Assembly (NCBI GenBank): GCA_002007465.1
Contig: LNAC01000760.1
Location: 186,001 to 250,000 of the forward strand
DNA: 64,000 bases
From: Ailurus styani
Taxonomy: Eukaryota > Chordata > Mammalia > Carnivora > Ailuridae
Reading direction: 5' to 3'
In this document: positions 47,319 to 58,135 of the stretch, one piece after another
Numbering within the stretch: position 1 is the first letter of the stretch
How the letters are laid out: each line of letters begins with the position of its first letter
Made by a program: the position numbers and the translations under genes
The notes under the pieces: generated by a model
Databases searched by the model: none
What the model was told of the DNA's origin: nothing
The model's input: the letters and a program-made list of their open reading frames with translations, nothing else

Positions 47319-47830
47319 TAGAACAAGGCTTTTGAATTCTAAAAAGTAGCAAAGTGCTAACCTTAATGACTAAAATACAGTAATCAGATACAACAATTTA
47401 TTCACATCCTACGTTGCCTAACTTATTGGTACTACAGTGATGTTTCATTAAGAATCATTATCATTCATCATCATTTAACTTGGAAAATCTAACTTCTGAG
47501 GAAAATGAGATTAAACTAGAACAAGTGAGATCTTTCCAGGGAAGAGAGAGAAAGAGCTTTTGCAGACACCTACTATTTTTAAAAGGTGAAAAATGAGGTG
47601 AAATTTTCATTTGAAAATCAAATCCTCCCTAAGAAAAAGTATGGCACTAACTTTAAGCAGATATATATTTATTACAGCTGAATGAACTGCAAGCAGGATA
47701 AGAAACTGTTGAAAAACCTCAAATTTCAGAATCACTCGAAATTCTGTATGTAACAAAAAGATACTCCAACATATAATTGAACTTCATCTGACTTTCCCTT
47801 TGAGACCCTTCATACTCAAACTTCTGCAAA
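47319..47830. other. Unassigned DNA
   Basis: Nothing recognised between two SINEs. Confidence 0.5.
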
Positions 47831-47843
47831 AAGGACTTGATAG

Positions 47844-48070
47844 GGGCGCTGAGTGGTTCAGTCAGTTAAGTACCTGCCTTCAGCTCAGGTCATGATCCCG
47901 GGGTCCTGGGATCAAGCTGAGTTGGGCTCTCTGGTCAGCGGGGAGTCTGCTTCTCCCTCTCCCTCTGCCCTTCCCTTGCCTTCCTACCCCACTGCCACTC
48001 TCTCTCTCTCTCTCTCTCAAATAAATAAATAACATGTTTTAAAAAATAAAAAATTAATAATTTTTTTAAA
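47844..48070 (+). repeat. CAN-SINE, older
   Basis: Head 'ggggcgctgagtggttcagt', 'cagttaagtacctgcc', a long pyrimidine middle with (CT)n, and tail 'aaataaataaataac'. Flanks 'gacttgata' / 'gccttgata' fit an aged duplication. Confidence 0.92.
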
Positions 48071-48289
48071 TGCCTTGATATTGTTGTTTGTATCTAAGGC
48101 TCCCACCTGCTCCTCAGCCTGCAGCACTTAGAACGCTGGCTCCACTAATCTGCTGCTGAAGGCTATCCATCTAATGAGTGGCTTCTGCACTGATGGAATA
48201 ACCATTCTCTACGCCATTTTTTTTTGCAATATGTAACATGGTTGATGCTGTGACACTCTCCACTTAGTACACAGGAAAAAACTCTCTCC

Positions 48290-48740
48290 TATTCCTCTTC
48301 CGACATTTTGCAACATTGCTTCTTTTGGCATTGGCTCATCCTATTTTCTCTGCTTATCAACCTAAAGTGATTCCATCTCTAAGTTTTGTCTGTAATCATC
48401 CTTTTTGTTTTCATTCTGTATGTTCTTTCTCAATGGTACTCATCCACTTCTGTGAAAGTGATGAAATCCATATCCCCTGCTCCAACAAATTCCCAAATCT
48501 CCAATTCATATTTATGTTTATGAAACATTTTCACTTGGATATCCCATTGGCATTTCATCCATGTTTAGCACTGTCAAAGCTGCCTACATTTCTCTCTCCC
48601 AAAACCTCATCTTTTATATCTCATCTTGATTTCCCTATCTCCATTAGGGGTCATCTGCAGTAGTTCCAACCATCTCTTAGTTTTTTCCACTCCATTCAAT
48701 TCTAAGTAATTTTTTAGTGTATCAATTCTCTTTTAGGCCT
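48290..48740 (-). repeat. Ancient LINE-derived repeat fragment
   Basis: 'cacttggatatcccattgg', 'catttcatccatgtttagca', 'cccaaaacctcatctttta' and 'gatttccctatctccattag' match the pyrimidine strand of the old LINE family. The 115-codon frame at 48,316-48,663 runs through it and is a repeat translation. Confidence 0.6.
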
Positions 48741-48767
48741 TTTCATACCTTAAAAACAAACAAACTA

Positions 48768-48979
48768 GGGCGCCTCGGTGGCTCAGTGGGTTAAAGCCTC
48801 TGCTTTCAGCTCAGGTCACGATCTCAGGGTCCTGGGATCGAGGCCCGCGTTGGGCTCCTTGCTCAGCGAGGAGCCTGCTTCCCCCTCTCTCTCTCTGCCT
48901 GCCTCTCTGCCTCCTTGTGATCTCTCTCCCTCTGTGAAATAAATACATAAAATCTTTAAAAAAAACAAAAACAAAAACA
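48768..48979 (+). repeat. CAN-SINE, young
   Basis: Head 'gggcgcctcggtggctcagt', 'gggttaaagcctctgc', CT-rich middle, 'aaataaatacataaaatc' and a (CAAAA)n-rich tail. The target duplication includes AAACAAACTA on both sides (left ends 48,767). It inserted at the edge of the ancient LINE segment. Confidence 0.95.
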
Positions 48980-48992
48980 AAAAAAACAAACT

Positions 48993-49670
48993 AAATAAAC
49001 AACAACAGCAACAACAAAAAACAAAAAATTCTTCCTGAACTCTTTCCATGACCACCTAGCTAGCCACCCTGCCAAAACCACTCTCCATTCATTCATTGGA
49101 GTTCCCTGAATAAAACAAACTGTCAAAATCCAGAAATGATAAAAAATAAAACCAGAACAACAAAATCATAATTATTAAGTGTTTACTTTTCATAGAATAA
49201 AAGCTCATGAATGGGAGTCTTTAAACCAATGGTAGAATGAAGCTCAGAGGCATGTTGACAGGTTATATAATGAAAAAACAGAGCTGTTTATTCCATTTTA
49301 TAATGAATGGTTGTCGCATTGGAGTTTCTACAAATGACAGGGGATTACTTAAAAGTCGTTATCTTACACTGTTTTTAGAAAACAACTTAGAGTTTGTTTA
49401 AGATTATCAGAGGCTTAAGAAATAACCGAAGTTTTGACTGTGTTACGAGAGCTAAATTAGGTTTTGCTTATGTGGCTTAACTGGTTTCAGTCTGTTCAGG
49501 AAATTTTCAAATCCAGTCTCCATTTTGTATTTAATTTTAATAAAACACACAAAGAAATATATCTAATCACATCTTCACCTTGCTAAAAAAAAAAAAAACA
49601 AAACAAAAAACAAAACAAAAAAAAACCCAAACCTTGCTACCTCCCCATTACCATTAGTGCTAATTCAGAC
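48993..49670. other. Unassigned DNA with A-rich tracts
   Basis: (CAA)n and (CAAAA)n tracts at 48,993-49,027 and 49,587-49,627; otherwise nothing recognised. Confidence 0.45.
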
Positions 49671-49679
49671 CTCCTCAGA

Positions 49680-49847
49680 ATGGTCTATGGTCTATGAGTT
49701 TTTCTATCTCTTTTCAATTTCTCCCAGCTCATCTCTAATCCTCATCTAAGATTCAACTATACTGAACTTCTCCACACACTCTAGGCTCTCCTTTTGATCT
49801 TCTGATTTTACTCCTGCGAAATACTATCCAGAAAGCCACCCATTCTT
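49680..49847. repeat. Ancient LINE-like (L2-type) sequence, left part
   Basis: Pyrimidine-rich text ('tctcccagctcatctctaat', 'gaacttctccacacactcta') that continues after the L1 insertion at 51,924 with 'cccattcttaaagatgcgg', 'ttaattatcatctctctaat' and 'ctccaagtgagtagctttt', a layout typical of L2-like 3' regions. The L1 therefore landed inside it. Confidence 0.5.
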
Positions 49848-51923
49848 TTTTTTTCAACTTTTTATGTAAATTCTAGTTAGTTAACAGATACTGTAACATT
49901 GGTTTCAAGAGTAAAATTTGGTGATTTATCACTTACATATAACACCCAGTGATCAGCGCAAGTGTCCCCCTTGGTACCCATCATCCATTTAGTTCATCCC
50001 CCACCCACCTCCCCTCCACCAACCCTTAGTTTGTTCTCTATAATTAAGAGTCTCTGGTGCTTTGCCTCCCTCTATTTTTCCCCCCCTTCCCCTATGTTCA
50101 TCTGTTTTGTTTCTTAAATTCCACATATGAGTGAATATTATATATTTGTCTGACTAAATTATTTTGCTTAGCATAATACACTCTAGTTCCAACCATGTTG
50201 TTGAAAATGGCAAGTTTTCATTATTTTGATGACTAATATTGCTTTGCATATATATATATATATATATATATACCACTTCTTTATCCATTCATCAGTTGAT
50301 GAATATTTGAGTTTTTTCCATAATTTGGCTAATATTGATAATGCTGCTATAAACCTTGGGGTGCATGTGTCCATATAAATCAGTAATTTTGTATCTTTTG
50401 GATAAATTACCTAGTAGTACAACTGCTGAGTCCTAGGGTAGTTCTATTTTTACCTTTTGAGGAAGCTCCATACTGTTTTCCACAGCAGCTGCACAACTTT
50501 GCATTTCAACCGTCTAAGAGGGTTCCTTCTCTCGGCATCCTTGCCAACGTCTGTTTTTCCTGTGCTGCTAATTTTAGCCATTCTTACAGGTGGGAGGTGA
50601 TGTCTCATTGTAGTTTTGATTACTATTTCCCTGATGACGAGTCATGTTGAGTATCTTTTCATGTGTCTGTTAGCCATCTGGATGTCTTCTTTGGAAAAAT
50701 GTCTAATCATCTCTTCTGCGTATTTCTTAACTGGATTATTTGTTTTTTAGATGTTGAGTTTGATAGGTTCTCTATAGATTTCAGAAACTAACCCTTTATC
50801 AGATATGTCGTTTACAAATATCTTCTCCCATTCCAAAAGTTACCTTTTAGTTTTATTATTTCCTTCACTGTACAGAAGCTTTTTATCTTGATCAAGTTCC
50901 AATAGTTCTAGTTTGCTTTTCTTTCCCGTGCCTCTGGAGATGTATCTAGTAAGAAATTGCTATGGCTGATATCAAAGAGGTTGCTGCCTGTGTTCTCCTC
51001 TAGGATTTTGATGACTTCATGTCTTACATGTAGGTCTTTCATCCATTTTGAATTTACTTTTGTGTATGGTGTAAGAAAGTGGTCCGGTTTCATTCTTCTG
51101 CATGTGGCTGTTCAGTTTTCCAAACACCATTTGTTAAAGACACTGTCTTTTTCCCATTGGATACTCTTTTCTGCTTTGTCGAAGATTATTTGACCATTTA
51201 GTTGTAGGTCCATTTCTGGATTCTCTATTCTGTACCAAGGTCTACATGTCTGTTTTTGTGCCAGTACCACGCTGTCTTGATTACTACAGCTTTGTAATAT
51301 AGCTTGATGTCTGGAATTGTGATCCTTCAGCTTTTTTATTTTTTTTTTGAACATATCTTTGGCTATTCAGAATCTTTTGTGGTTCCATACAAATTTAGGG
51401 ATTGTTTGTTCTAGTTATGTGAAAAATGCTGGTGGTATTTTGATAGGGACTGCTTTAAATGTGTAAATTGCTTTCAGTAGTATAGACATTTTAATAATAT
51501 TTGTTATTCTGATTCATGAGCATGGAAGGTTTTTCCATTTCTTTGTATCAACTTCTATTTTCTTTCATCAGTGTTCTATAGTTTTCATAGTACAGATCTT
51601 TTACTTCTTTGGTTAGGTTGATTCTTAGGTAAACTATGGTTTGGGGAGCAATTATAAATGAGACTGATTCCTTGATTTCTCTTTCTGCCACTTCATTATT
51701 GGTGTATAGAAATGCAACAGATTTCTATACATTGATTTTTGTATCCTGTTACTTTACTAAATTTTATGTATCAGTTCTAGCAATTTTTAGGTGGAGTCGT
51801 TCATGTCATCTGCAGATAGTGAAAGTTTGACTTCTTCCTTGCTGATTTGGGAGTCTTTCATTTCTTTTTATTGTCTGATTCCTGAGGCTCTGACTTCCAG
51901 TACTATGTTAAACACTAATGAAT
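49848..51923 (-). mobile_element. 5'-truncated L1, minus strand
   Basis: A 2.08-kb L1 with a perfect 13-bp target duplication GCCACCCATTCTT at 49,835-49,847 and 51,924-51,936. The left end is the 3' terminus (T-run, then UTR). Minus-strand frames at 50,908-51,093 (residues LTPYTKVNSKWMKDLHVRHE-like) and 51,112-51,354 (...DKAEKSIQWEKDSVFNKW...) are recognisably the C-terminal half of L1 ORF2, the endonuclease/reverse-transcriptase protein. They are broken by stops and shifts. The 5' two-thirds (ORF1, endonuclease, reverse transcriptase) are absent, so it is inert. Confidence 0.95.
50249..50273. repeat. (TA)n microsatellite inside L1
   Basis: About 12 TA units at the spot where L1 ORF2 antisense normally has a short 'gtgtatatatac'. 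The other L1 in the window has expanded at the same place (54,130-54,200). Confidence 0.93.
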
Positions 51924-52130
51924 GCCACCCATTCTTAAAGATGCGGTTTAATTATCATCTCTCTAATGCATCTGATAACTCTTCAACTCCAAGTGAGTAG
52001 CTTTTCTTGTGATCCTACAGTAACAAATCATTCTTCTATGGCAACATTCACTACATTATGTGATGCATACATATCCACCTCACTTCTCTGTGTGCTATTC
52101 AGGTTCTAATGCAGAGAGCTAAGATATGTA
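51924..52130. repeat. Ancient LINE-like (L2-type) sequence, right part
   Basis: Continuation of the element at 49,680-49,847 after the L1 insertion. The first 13 bases are the duplicated target. Confidence 0.5.
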
Positions 52131-53735
52131 CTTTTTTGTCATTTCATGTAAATTCTATTTTCAATGTATTACATTGTACGATGTACAATGTATTCAATGT
52201 GTATCAATGAATATCGATGTCTGTTTTATTTTCAATGTATTATAAACTATTTCACATTTTAATACAAGTGAGAGTCATTATATATATGCATTTGTTTTAT
52301 TTTTGTTATTCCTGAATGACATATCTATGGAGATATTTGTTGTTGAAATAGAACACAAACTTTTCAGTTATCTCAATGTGTCTATGTTAGGGTTTGTCTC
52401 TTGATAGCCTGTTACACTATCAATTCAAGCTTTAATCTAATTATGTATTATACAGCAACTAATTGAACATAATAAAAAATGTTATTTTATATCTAATCAA
52501 TTCACTTAAAAATTGTTTTACTTAAAACTAAAGTTGGAATACATCTACATTTGTTAAGACTGTCATAATACAAAAAATGAATAAAAATTGTTAGCTCTTA
52601 TTTCATATTGAAAAAAATAGTGCATTCTGCAAAAAAATTTCAACCAAATCCATTCAAAATTTGTACTCAATTTACTGTGAGCTAGAACACTAGCAAACCA
52701 ATTTTATTATAATTCTTTATACAATAAAGTCAGTGATGGCACGGGGGCTTTTTATGGAACAAAATGTTTGCATTTTAATGCTTAGACTGTTTTTTTTCTG
52801 TTTGGATTTAAAAACTATATATGCATTTCTTTATTCTATTTGAGGTGTTGACTTAAGTGACAATGAAATACATAATATGGTCCTAAAATATATTCATTCA
52901 TATATCAGAATAAAAATCTACTGATTCATTTCCATCAAGTGCTTATCACTATACTTTCTTGGAATAAAAGAGGTGAAAAGCCCTAAAGTTTGGTGAGGTG
53001 ATAAATAATGTGACTATACTCTAGCCAGGTATATAAGAGGCACAAACTCAAGAATCAGTGTTTATCTGTGGGGCAATGAGATGAAATAGTGGATGCTTTA
53101 TTAGAAGTACCTGAGAAAATTTTTATATTACATATTCTTGTACTCATAATTGTGGCATTTAGGGGAAGAGAAACCCCAGTCTATACATTCAAACAAACAA
53201 ACAAAACAAAACCTACCTAGTCCCTAGGTAATTCTGACTTTTTCTACACTGGGAACCACTGTGAGAAAGAAAAGATTTTTAAGGCTAAGAAGTCCACTAA
53301 TAATTTTATTAAAAACTGGAAATCCCACACTGGTAAATGCCAAGGTAACTCATGTTATTTGTAGCCAATTCAAGCATAGATAATTTCAATTACACCATTC
53401 TCAGTGATATCAGTGGGGTAAAACAAATGAGGTCACTGTTGTGCACTATAGCTGAAACCAGGTGTCACTGAAAACTGTGAAAGGCAAAGGTGAGCACAAT
53501 GTTGTTGATAAAATATAGAAGGTTTTTAAGGCATTGAGCAACATCCCTGGAGCAACTGACATGTCAGAGAATGTTTAAAAGTCCAGGTTGAAAAATACAG
53601 TATCTACACTATGTGAGGAAGATGAAGCAATTGTTTTGTAATTGACCAAGTAAAATTTCACAAGTATTCACTGACTAGATGCTATTATTTGTCCAAAAAT
53701 TGTAACAGGAATATTAATACTAGTAGCAGCTAATA
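52131..53735. other. Unassigned AT-rich DNA
   Basis: It contains a perfect inverted repeat at 52,171-52,191, a possible L1 3'-end scrap at 52,440-52,480 ('caactaattgaacataataa'), and a (CAAA)n patch at 53,191-53,210. At 53,215-53,263 'ctgggaaccactgtgag' could be the terminus of an old hAT (MER5-type) transposon. None is certain. Confidence 0.4.
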
Positions 53736-54129
53736 TTTTGTTTTTATTTTAATTCGTTAGTTAATATACAGTGTTATATTAGTTTCATGTACACAATATA
53801 GTGACTCGACATTTCCACATTATCCTGTGCTCATCAGGATAAATGTATCCTTAACCCCACCACCTCTTTACCCCATCCCTCCAAAAACCTCCCCTCGGGT
53901 AACTATTAGTTTGTTCTTTATAATTAAGTCTATTTCTTGATTTGCATCTCTTTCTCTTACTTTTTCCCATTGCTTATTTTGTTTCTTAAATTCCATATAT
54001 AAGTGAAATCATATGGTATTTGTCTGTTCCTGATTGACTTATTTCGCTTACCATAATACTCTCTAGCTCCATCCATGTTGTTACAAATGACAAGATTTCA
54101 TTCTTTTTGATGGCTGACTAGTATTCCAT

Positions 54130-54200
54130 TGTGTATATATACATATATATTTATGTATATGTATGTGTGTGTGTATATATGTGTGTGTGTGTGTATCATT
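54130..54200. repeat. (TA)n/(TG)n microsatellite inside L1
   Basis: Expansion of the 'gtgtatatatac' spot of L1 ORF2 antisense into a mixed TA/TG tract of about 70 bp. Confidence 0.93.
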
Positions 54201-54545
54201 TCTTCTTTATCTGTTCATCCATCGATAGATACTTGGGCTGCTTCCAGATTTTGGCTATTGTAAATAATGCTGCTATAAACAGGGGATTTATATCTTTGAA
54301 TTTACATTCTTGTATCCTTTGGGTAAATACCCAGTAGTAAAAATTGCTGGACTATAAAATAGTTCTATTTTTAACTTTTTGAGGAACCTCCATCCTGTTT
54401 TCCAGAGTGGCTATATCAGTTTGCATCCCAACCAACAGTGCACAAGGGTTCTTTTTTCTCCACATCCTCACTAACACCTGTTGTTTCTTGTGCTGTTGAT
54501 TTTAATAATTCTGACAGGTATAAGGTAACATCTTATTGTGGTTTT

Positions 54546-54766
54546 TAATTTATTTTTATTTATTTGTTTGTCTGTTTATTTATTTTTATTATTATTTTCC
54601 CCAGGGGTACAGATCTGTGAATCATCAGGCTTACACCTTTCACAGCACTCACCATACCACAAACCCTCCCCAATGTCCATAACCCAACCACCCTATCCCT
54701 ACCCCCCCCACCCTCCAGTAACCCTCAGTTTGTTTCGTGAGATTAAGAGTCTCTTATAGTTTGTCT
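54546..54766 (-). mobile_element. Young 5'-truncated L1 3' end, nested
   Basis: It starts with a TTTA-rich (poly-A complement) run, then 'ggggtacagatctgtgaatc', 'aatgtccataacccaac' and 'accctcagtttgtttcgtga'. Perfect 15-bp duplication TCTTATTGTGGTTTT at 54,531-54,545 and 54,767-54,781. It closely matches the plus-strand fragment at 22,645-22,811, marking a later L1 subfamily that hit an older L1. Confidence 0.96.
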
Positions 54767-55478
54767 TCTTATTGTGGTTTTGATTTACATTTCTCTGATG
54801 GTAAGTGATGTTGAGCAAATTTTCATGTCTCTTGGACATCTGCATGTCATCTTTGGAGAAATATCTATTCATGTCTTCTTCTCATTGTTAAATTGTACAA
54901 TTTGTTTTTTGAGCACTGAGTTTTATAAATTCTTTATATATTTCTGATACTAGCCCTTTATCAGATATGTCATTTGCAGATACCTTCTCCCAATTCAAAG
55001 GCTGCCTTTTACTTCTGTTACTTGTTTCCTTCTCTGTGCAAATGCTTTTTATTTTGATGTAGTCTCAATAGTTTATTCTTGCTTTTTTTCCCCTTGCCTC
55101 AGGAGACATATCAAGAAAAATGTTACAGTCAGTATCAAAGAGGTTGCTGCCTGTGTTTTCTCCAAGGATTTTTATGTGGTTTCAGGTCTCACATTTAGGT
55201 CTTTAATCCATTTTGAATTTATTTTTTTGTGTATAGTACATAAGACAGTGGTCCAGTTATCCCAAACACCTTTTGTTTTAGAGACTGTCCTTTCCCAATT
55301 GGATATTCTTTCCTGCTTTGTCAAAGATGAATTGATCATATAGTTGTGCGTTCATTTCTGGGTTTTCTAGTCTGTTCCATTGATGTATGTGTCTATTTTT
55401 GTGCCAGTACCATGCTGTTTACATGTAGTTTACAGCTTTGTAATATAACTTGAGGTCTGGAATTGCGATGCCTCCAGC

Positions 55479-55483
<5 letters not shown>

Positions 55484-55520
<37 letters not shown>
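55484..55520. repeat. 37-base T homopolymer inside L1
   Basis: An uninterrupted T run at the position where the L1 ORF2 antisense strand carries a short T-rich tract. It is likely expanded by slippage and its length may be unreliable in the assembly. Confidence 0.95.
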
Positions 55521-55521
<1 letters not shown>

Positions 55522-55996
55522 TAAGATTCCTTTGGCTATTTGGGGTCTTTTCCCATACAAAGTTCCCATATGTTTAGTTCCATACAAATTTTAGGATTGT
55601 TTGTTCTAGTTCTGTGAAAAATACTGGCGGTATCTTAATAAGGACTGCATTAAATGTGTAGATTTCTTTAACATTTTAACATCATTCATTCTTCAATCCA
55701 TGGAATATTTTCCCATTTCTTTGTGTCATCTTCAACTTCTTTAATCAATCTTCTATTGATCTGTTCAAATTTTCTATTTCTTCCTGTTTCAGTTTTGGTG
55801 GTTCATATGCTTCTAGGAACTTATTCATTTCTTCTAGGTTGTGCATTTATTGGCTTATATTTTTCATAATATTCTCTTATAATGATTTATATTTCTATGG
55901 TGTTAGTTGTTATTTCTCCTCTCTCATTTGTGATTTTATTCATTTGAGTCCTTTCTCTATTTTTCTTGATAAGTCTGTCTAGAGGTTTATCAATTT

Positions 55997-56194
55997 TTTA
56001 AAAATATTTTATTTACTTATTTGACAGAGAGAGAGAGAAAGAGAGAGAGAGAGAGCATGAGCAGGGAGGAGGGACAGAGGGAGAAGCAGACTCCCCGTTG
56101 AGCAGAGACCCAATGCAGGGCTTGATTCCAGGACCCTGGGATCATGACCTGAGCCAAAGGCAGATGTGTAACTGACTGAGCCACCCAAGCATCC
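55997..56194 (-). repeat. CAN-SINE nested in L1, minus
   Basis: T-rich start, 'atattttatttacttatttg', (GA)n, 'gggcttgattccaggaccct' and an end 'gagccacccaagcatccc'. Flanks CTAGAGGTTTATCAATTT (55,979-55,996) and CTAGAGGTTTCTCAATTT (56,195-56,212) are an 18-bp duplication with one mismatch. Confidence 0.97.
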
Positions 56195-56263
56195 CTAGAG
56201 GTTTCTCAATTTAATTGATTTTTTTTTCAAAGAACCAGCTCCTGGTTTCATTAATCTATTCTT

Positions 56264-56299
56264 TTTGTTTGTTTGTTTGTTTGTTTGTTTGTTTTGTTT
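56264..56299. repeat. (GTTT)n microsatellite inside L1
   Basis: About eight GTTT units within the old L1. Confidence 0.9.
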
Positions 56300-57429
56300 C
56301 TGTATCATTTATTTCTGTTTTAATCTTTATTACTTCCTTCATGTTGCTGGTATGACATTTTGTTTGTTGTTCTTTTTCTAGCTCATGTAGGTATAAGGTT
56401 AGGTTTTTTGAGATTTTTCTTGCTTCTTGAAATAGGCCTGTATTGCTATAAACTTTCCTCTTAAAATATCTTTTGCTGCATCCCAAAGGTTTTAGACCAT
56501 TGTGTTTACATTTTCATTTTTTTCCATGTACTTTTCAAATTTCTTCTTTTAGTTCCTGGTTGACCCAGTCATTGTTAAGTAACATGTTACTTACCTCCAC
56601 ATATTACTGGTCTTTCCAGATTTTTTCTTATGTTTGACTTTAGTTTCATAGTGTTGTGTTCAGAAAAGTTGCATGGTATGACTTTGATCTTCTTCAATTT
56701 GTTGAGGCTGGGTTTGTCAGCTAATATGTGATCTATTCTGGATAATATTCCATGTACACTTGAAAAGCATGTGCATCCTGTTTCAGGATGGAATATTCTA
56801 AATATATCTGTTAAATCCATATGTTCCAGTGTATTATTCAAAGCCATTGTTTCCTTATTGACTTTCTGTTTAGATGATTTGTCCACTGATGTAAATGAGG
56901 TATAAATGCCCCTTACTATTACTGTATTATTATTGATTAGTTCCTTTATGTTTGTTATTAACTGCTTTATGTTTATTTGGGTGCATAAACATTTACAATT
57001 ATTGTATCTTCTTGTTGAATTGTCCCCTTTATTATTATATAGTATCCTTCCTTGTTCCTTGTAACAGTCTTAAAGTCTATTTTGTCCAACAGGAGTATAT
57101 CTACTCCAGCTTTCTTTTGAAATCCATTTACATGAGAGATATTTCTCCATCCTATCGCTTTCAATCTGCAGGCGTGTTCAGGTCTAAAATGAGTCTCTTC
57201 CAGGCAGCATATAGATGGTTCTGGTTTTTCTATCCATTTTGTCACCCTACGTCTTTTGATTAGAATACTTAGTTCATTTACATTCAGATTAACTATTGAT
57301 AGCTTTGTATTTACTTCCATTTTATCACTTGTTTTGTGGTTGTTTCCCGAGATTTTCTCTGATCCTTTCTTGTCTTTCTCTCTTCCATTTTGGTAAGAGC
57401 TGATATTTTTAATAGTAATATTATTTCAG

Positions 57430-57660
57430 ACACTACAGTAAGCATTTTAGCTGGTCAATTATTCTACAATAATTCTCACAGTAACTTTACCAGCTAAGCA
57501 CCAGTATTTATTCCTCTTATACAGATAAGGTAACTGAGGTACTTGTACATTGAATAACTTCTTCAGAGTACACAGTTGTTAGGTAACAGTGACAGAATTC
57601 ATACCCCAGGTCTGGCTGACACAAGACTATAAGCTCTTTATCTTTGAATTATAATGACAT
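57430..57660 (-). repeat. MIR SINE, minus
   Basis: 'taattctcacagtaacttta', 'ttattcctcttatacagata', 'aggtaactgaggtacttgta' and 'attcataccccaggtctgg' are in antisense MIR order over about 220 bp. Confidence 0.75.
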
Positions 57661-57989
57661 GATAGGATAAATAATTATGAACATAACTCTTCTTCAAAGA
57701 ACAGAATACTGCCTAACATGAAAACAACTGGTTTCAAAATAATATTTTAGTGTAAATTCCCTTTATAAGCACTCTGGTTGCCAGAGTGCCATAATCCTTC
57801 AGTAGCACTCCACAGAAATTAAGAACATCACCATCTTGGTGAGATTGAAATGGCAGTCTGTCATTTTTTAGGTTAGTGATGATGCTCTGATAGCAGAAAA
57901 ACACTTTAGTCCTAGAAGATCACAAAGAATAAAATTACCAATACCTGTAACCTCCAGATCAAAGAATCAGAGGTTTGATTTTTTTTCTG
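57661..57989. other. Unassigned DNA with a short hairpin
   Basis: It contains a perfect 9-bp inverted repeat with a 3-base loop at 57,769-57,789; otherwise nothing recognised. Confidence 0.45.
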
Positions 57990-58135
57990 CTACTTTGCTC
58001 TGTGACAGTTTTTTTAACTTCGCTGGGCCTTCAACTGTTCATTATTAAAATGGGTTTAACAATATAAACCTACCACAGAGTGTGTTGTAACATATCAGCA
58101 ATGCAACTGCTAGTAAGGTGCTTATAAATGGAAGT
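57990..58135 (+). repeat. MIR SINE fragment
   Basis: 'ctttgctctgtgacagtttt', 'taacttcgctgggccttcaa', 'ttattaaaatgggtttaaca' and 'aaggtgcttataaatgg' fit the MIR core and 3' half. Confidence 0.6.

Larger units (their letters stand above)
53740..57394 (-). mobile_element. Long L1 copy, minus, with apparent internal deletion and nested insertions
   Basis: The left end is the L1 3' UTR in antisense ('cagtgttatattagtttcat'), the right end the ORF2 start. Minus frames at 56,973-57,320 (LNVNELSI; EPSICCLEETHF; INVYAPK-like end) and 56,587-56,886 (HGILSRIDHILADKPSLNK) are the ORF2 endonuclease domain. 53,950-55,740 is the C-terminal part. Around 55,745-55,760 text from the 3' part of ORF2 joins text that belongs just after the endonuclease, so most of the reverse transcriptase is missing. 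A young L1 fragment (54,546-54,766) and a SINE (55,997-56,194) lie within. Flanks 'agcagctaatatttt' / 'agagctgatattttt' fit an aged duplication. It cannot move. Confidence 0.9.

Noticed and set aside
48316..48663. 115-codon frame with membrane-like hydrophobic character
   Set aside because: The DNA matches the pyrimidine strand of an ancient LINE repeat; low purine content explains both the openness and the hydrophobic residues.
50908..51354. ORF2-like frames of 61 and 80 codons as possible genes
   Set aside because: They are the broken ORF2 C-terminal part of the 5'-truncated L1 at 49,848-51,923.
56587..57320. Endonuclease-like proteins of 99 and 115 codons as possible genes
   Set aside because: They are the ORF2 endonuclease domain of an old, deleted L1 with stops and shifts between them, not a host gene.
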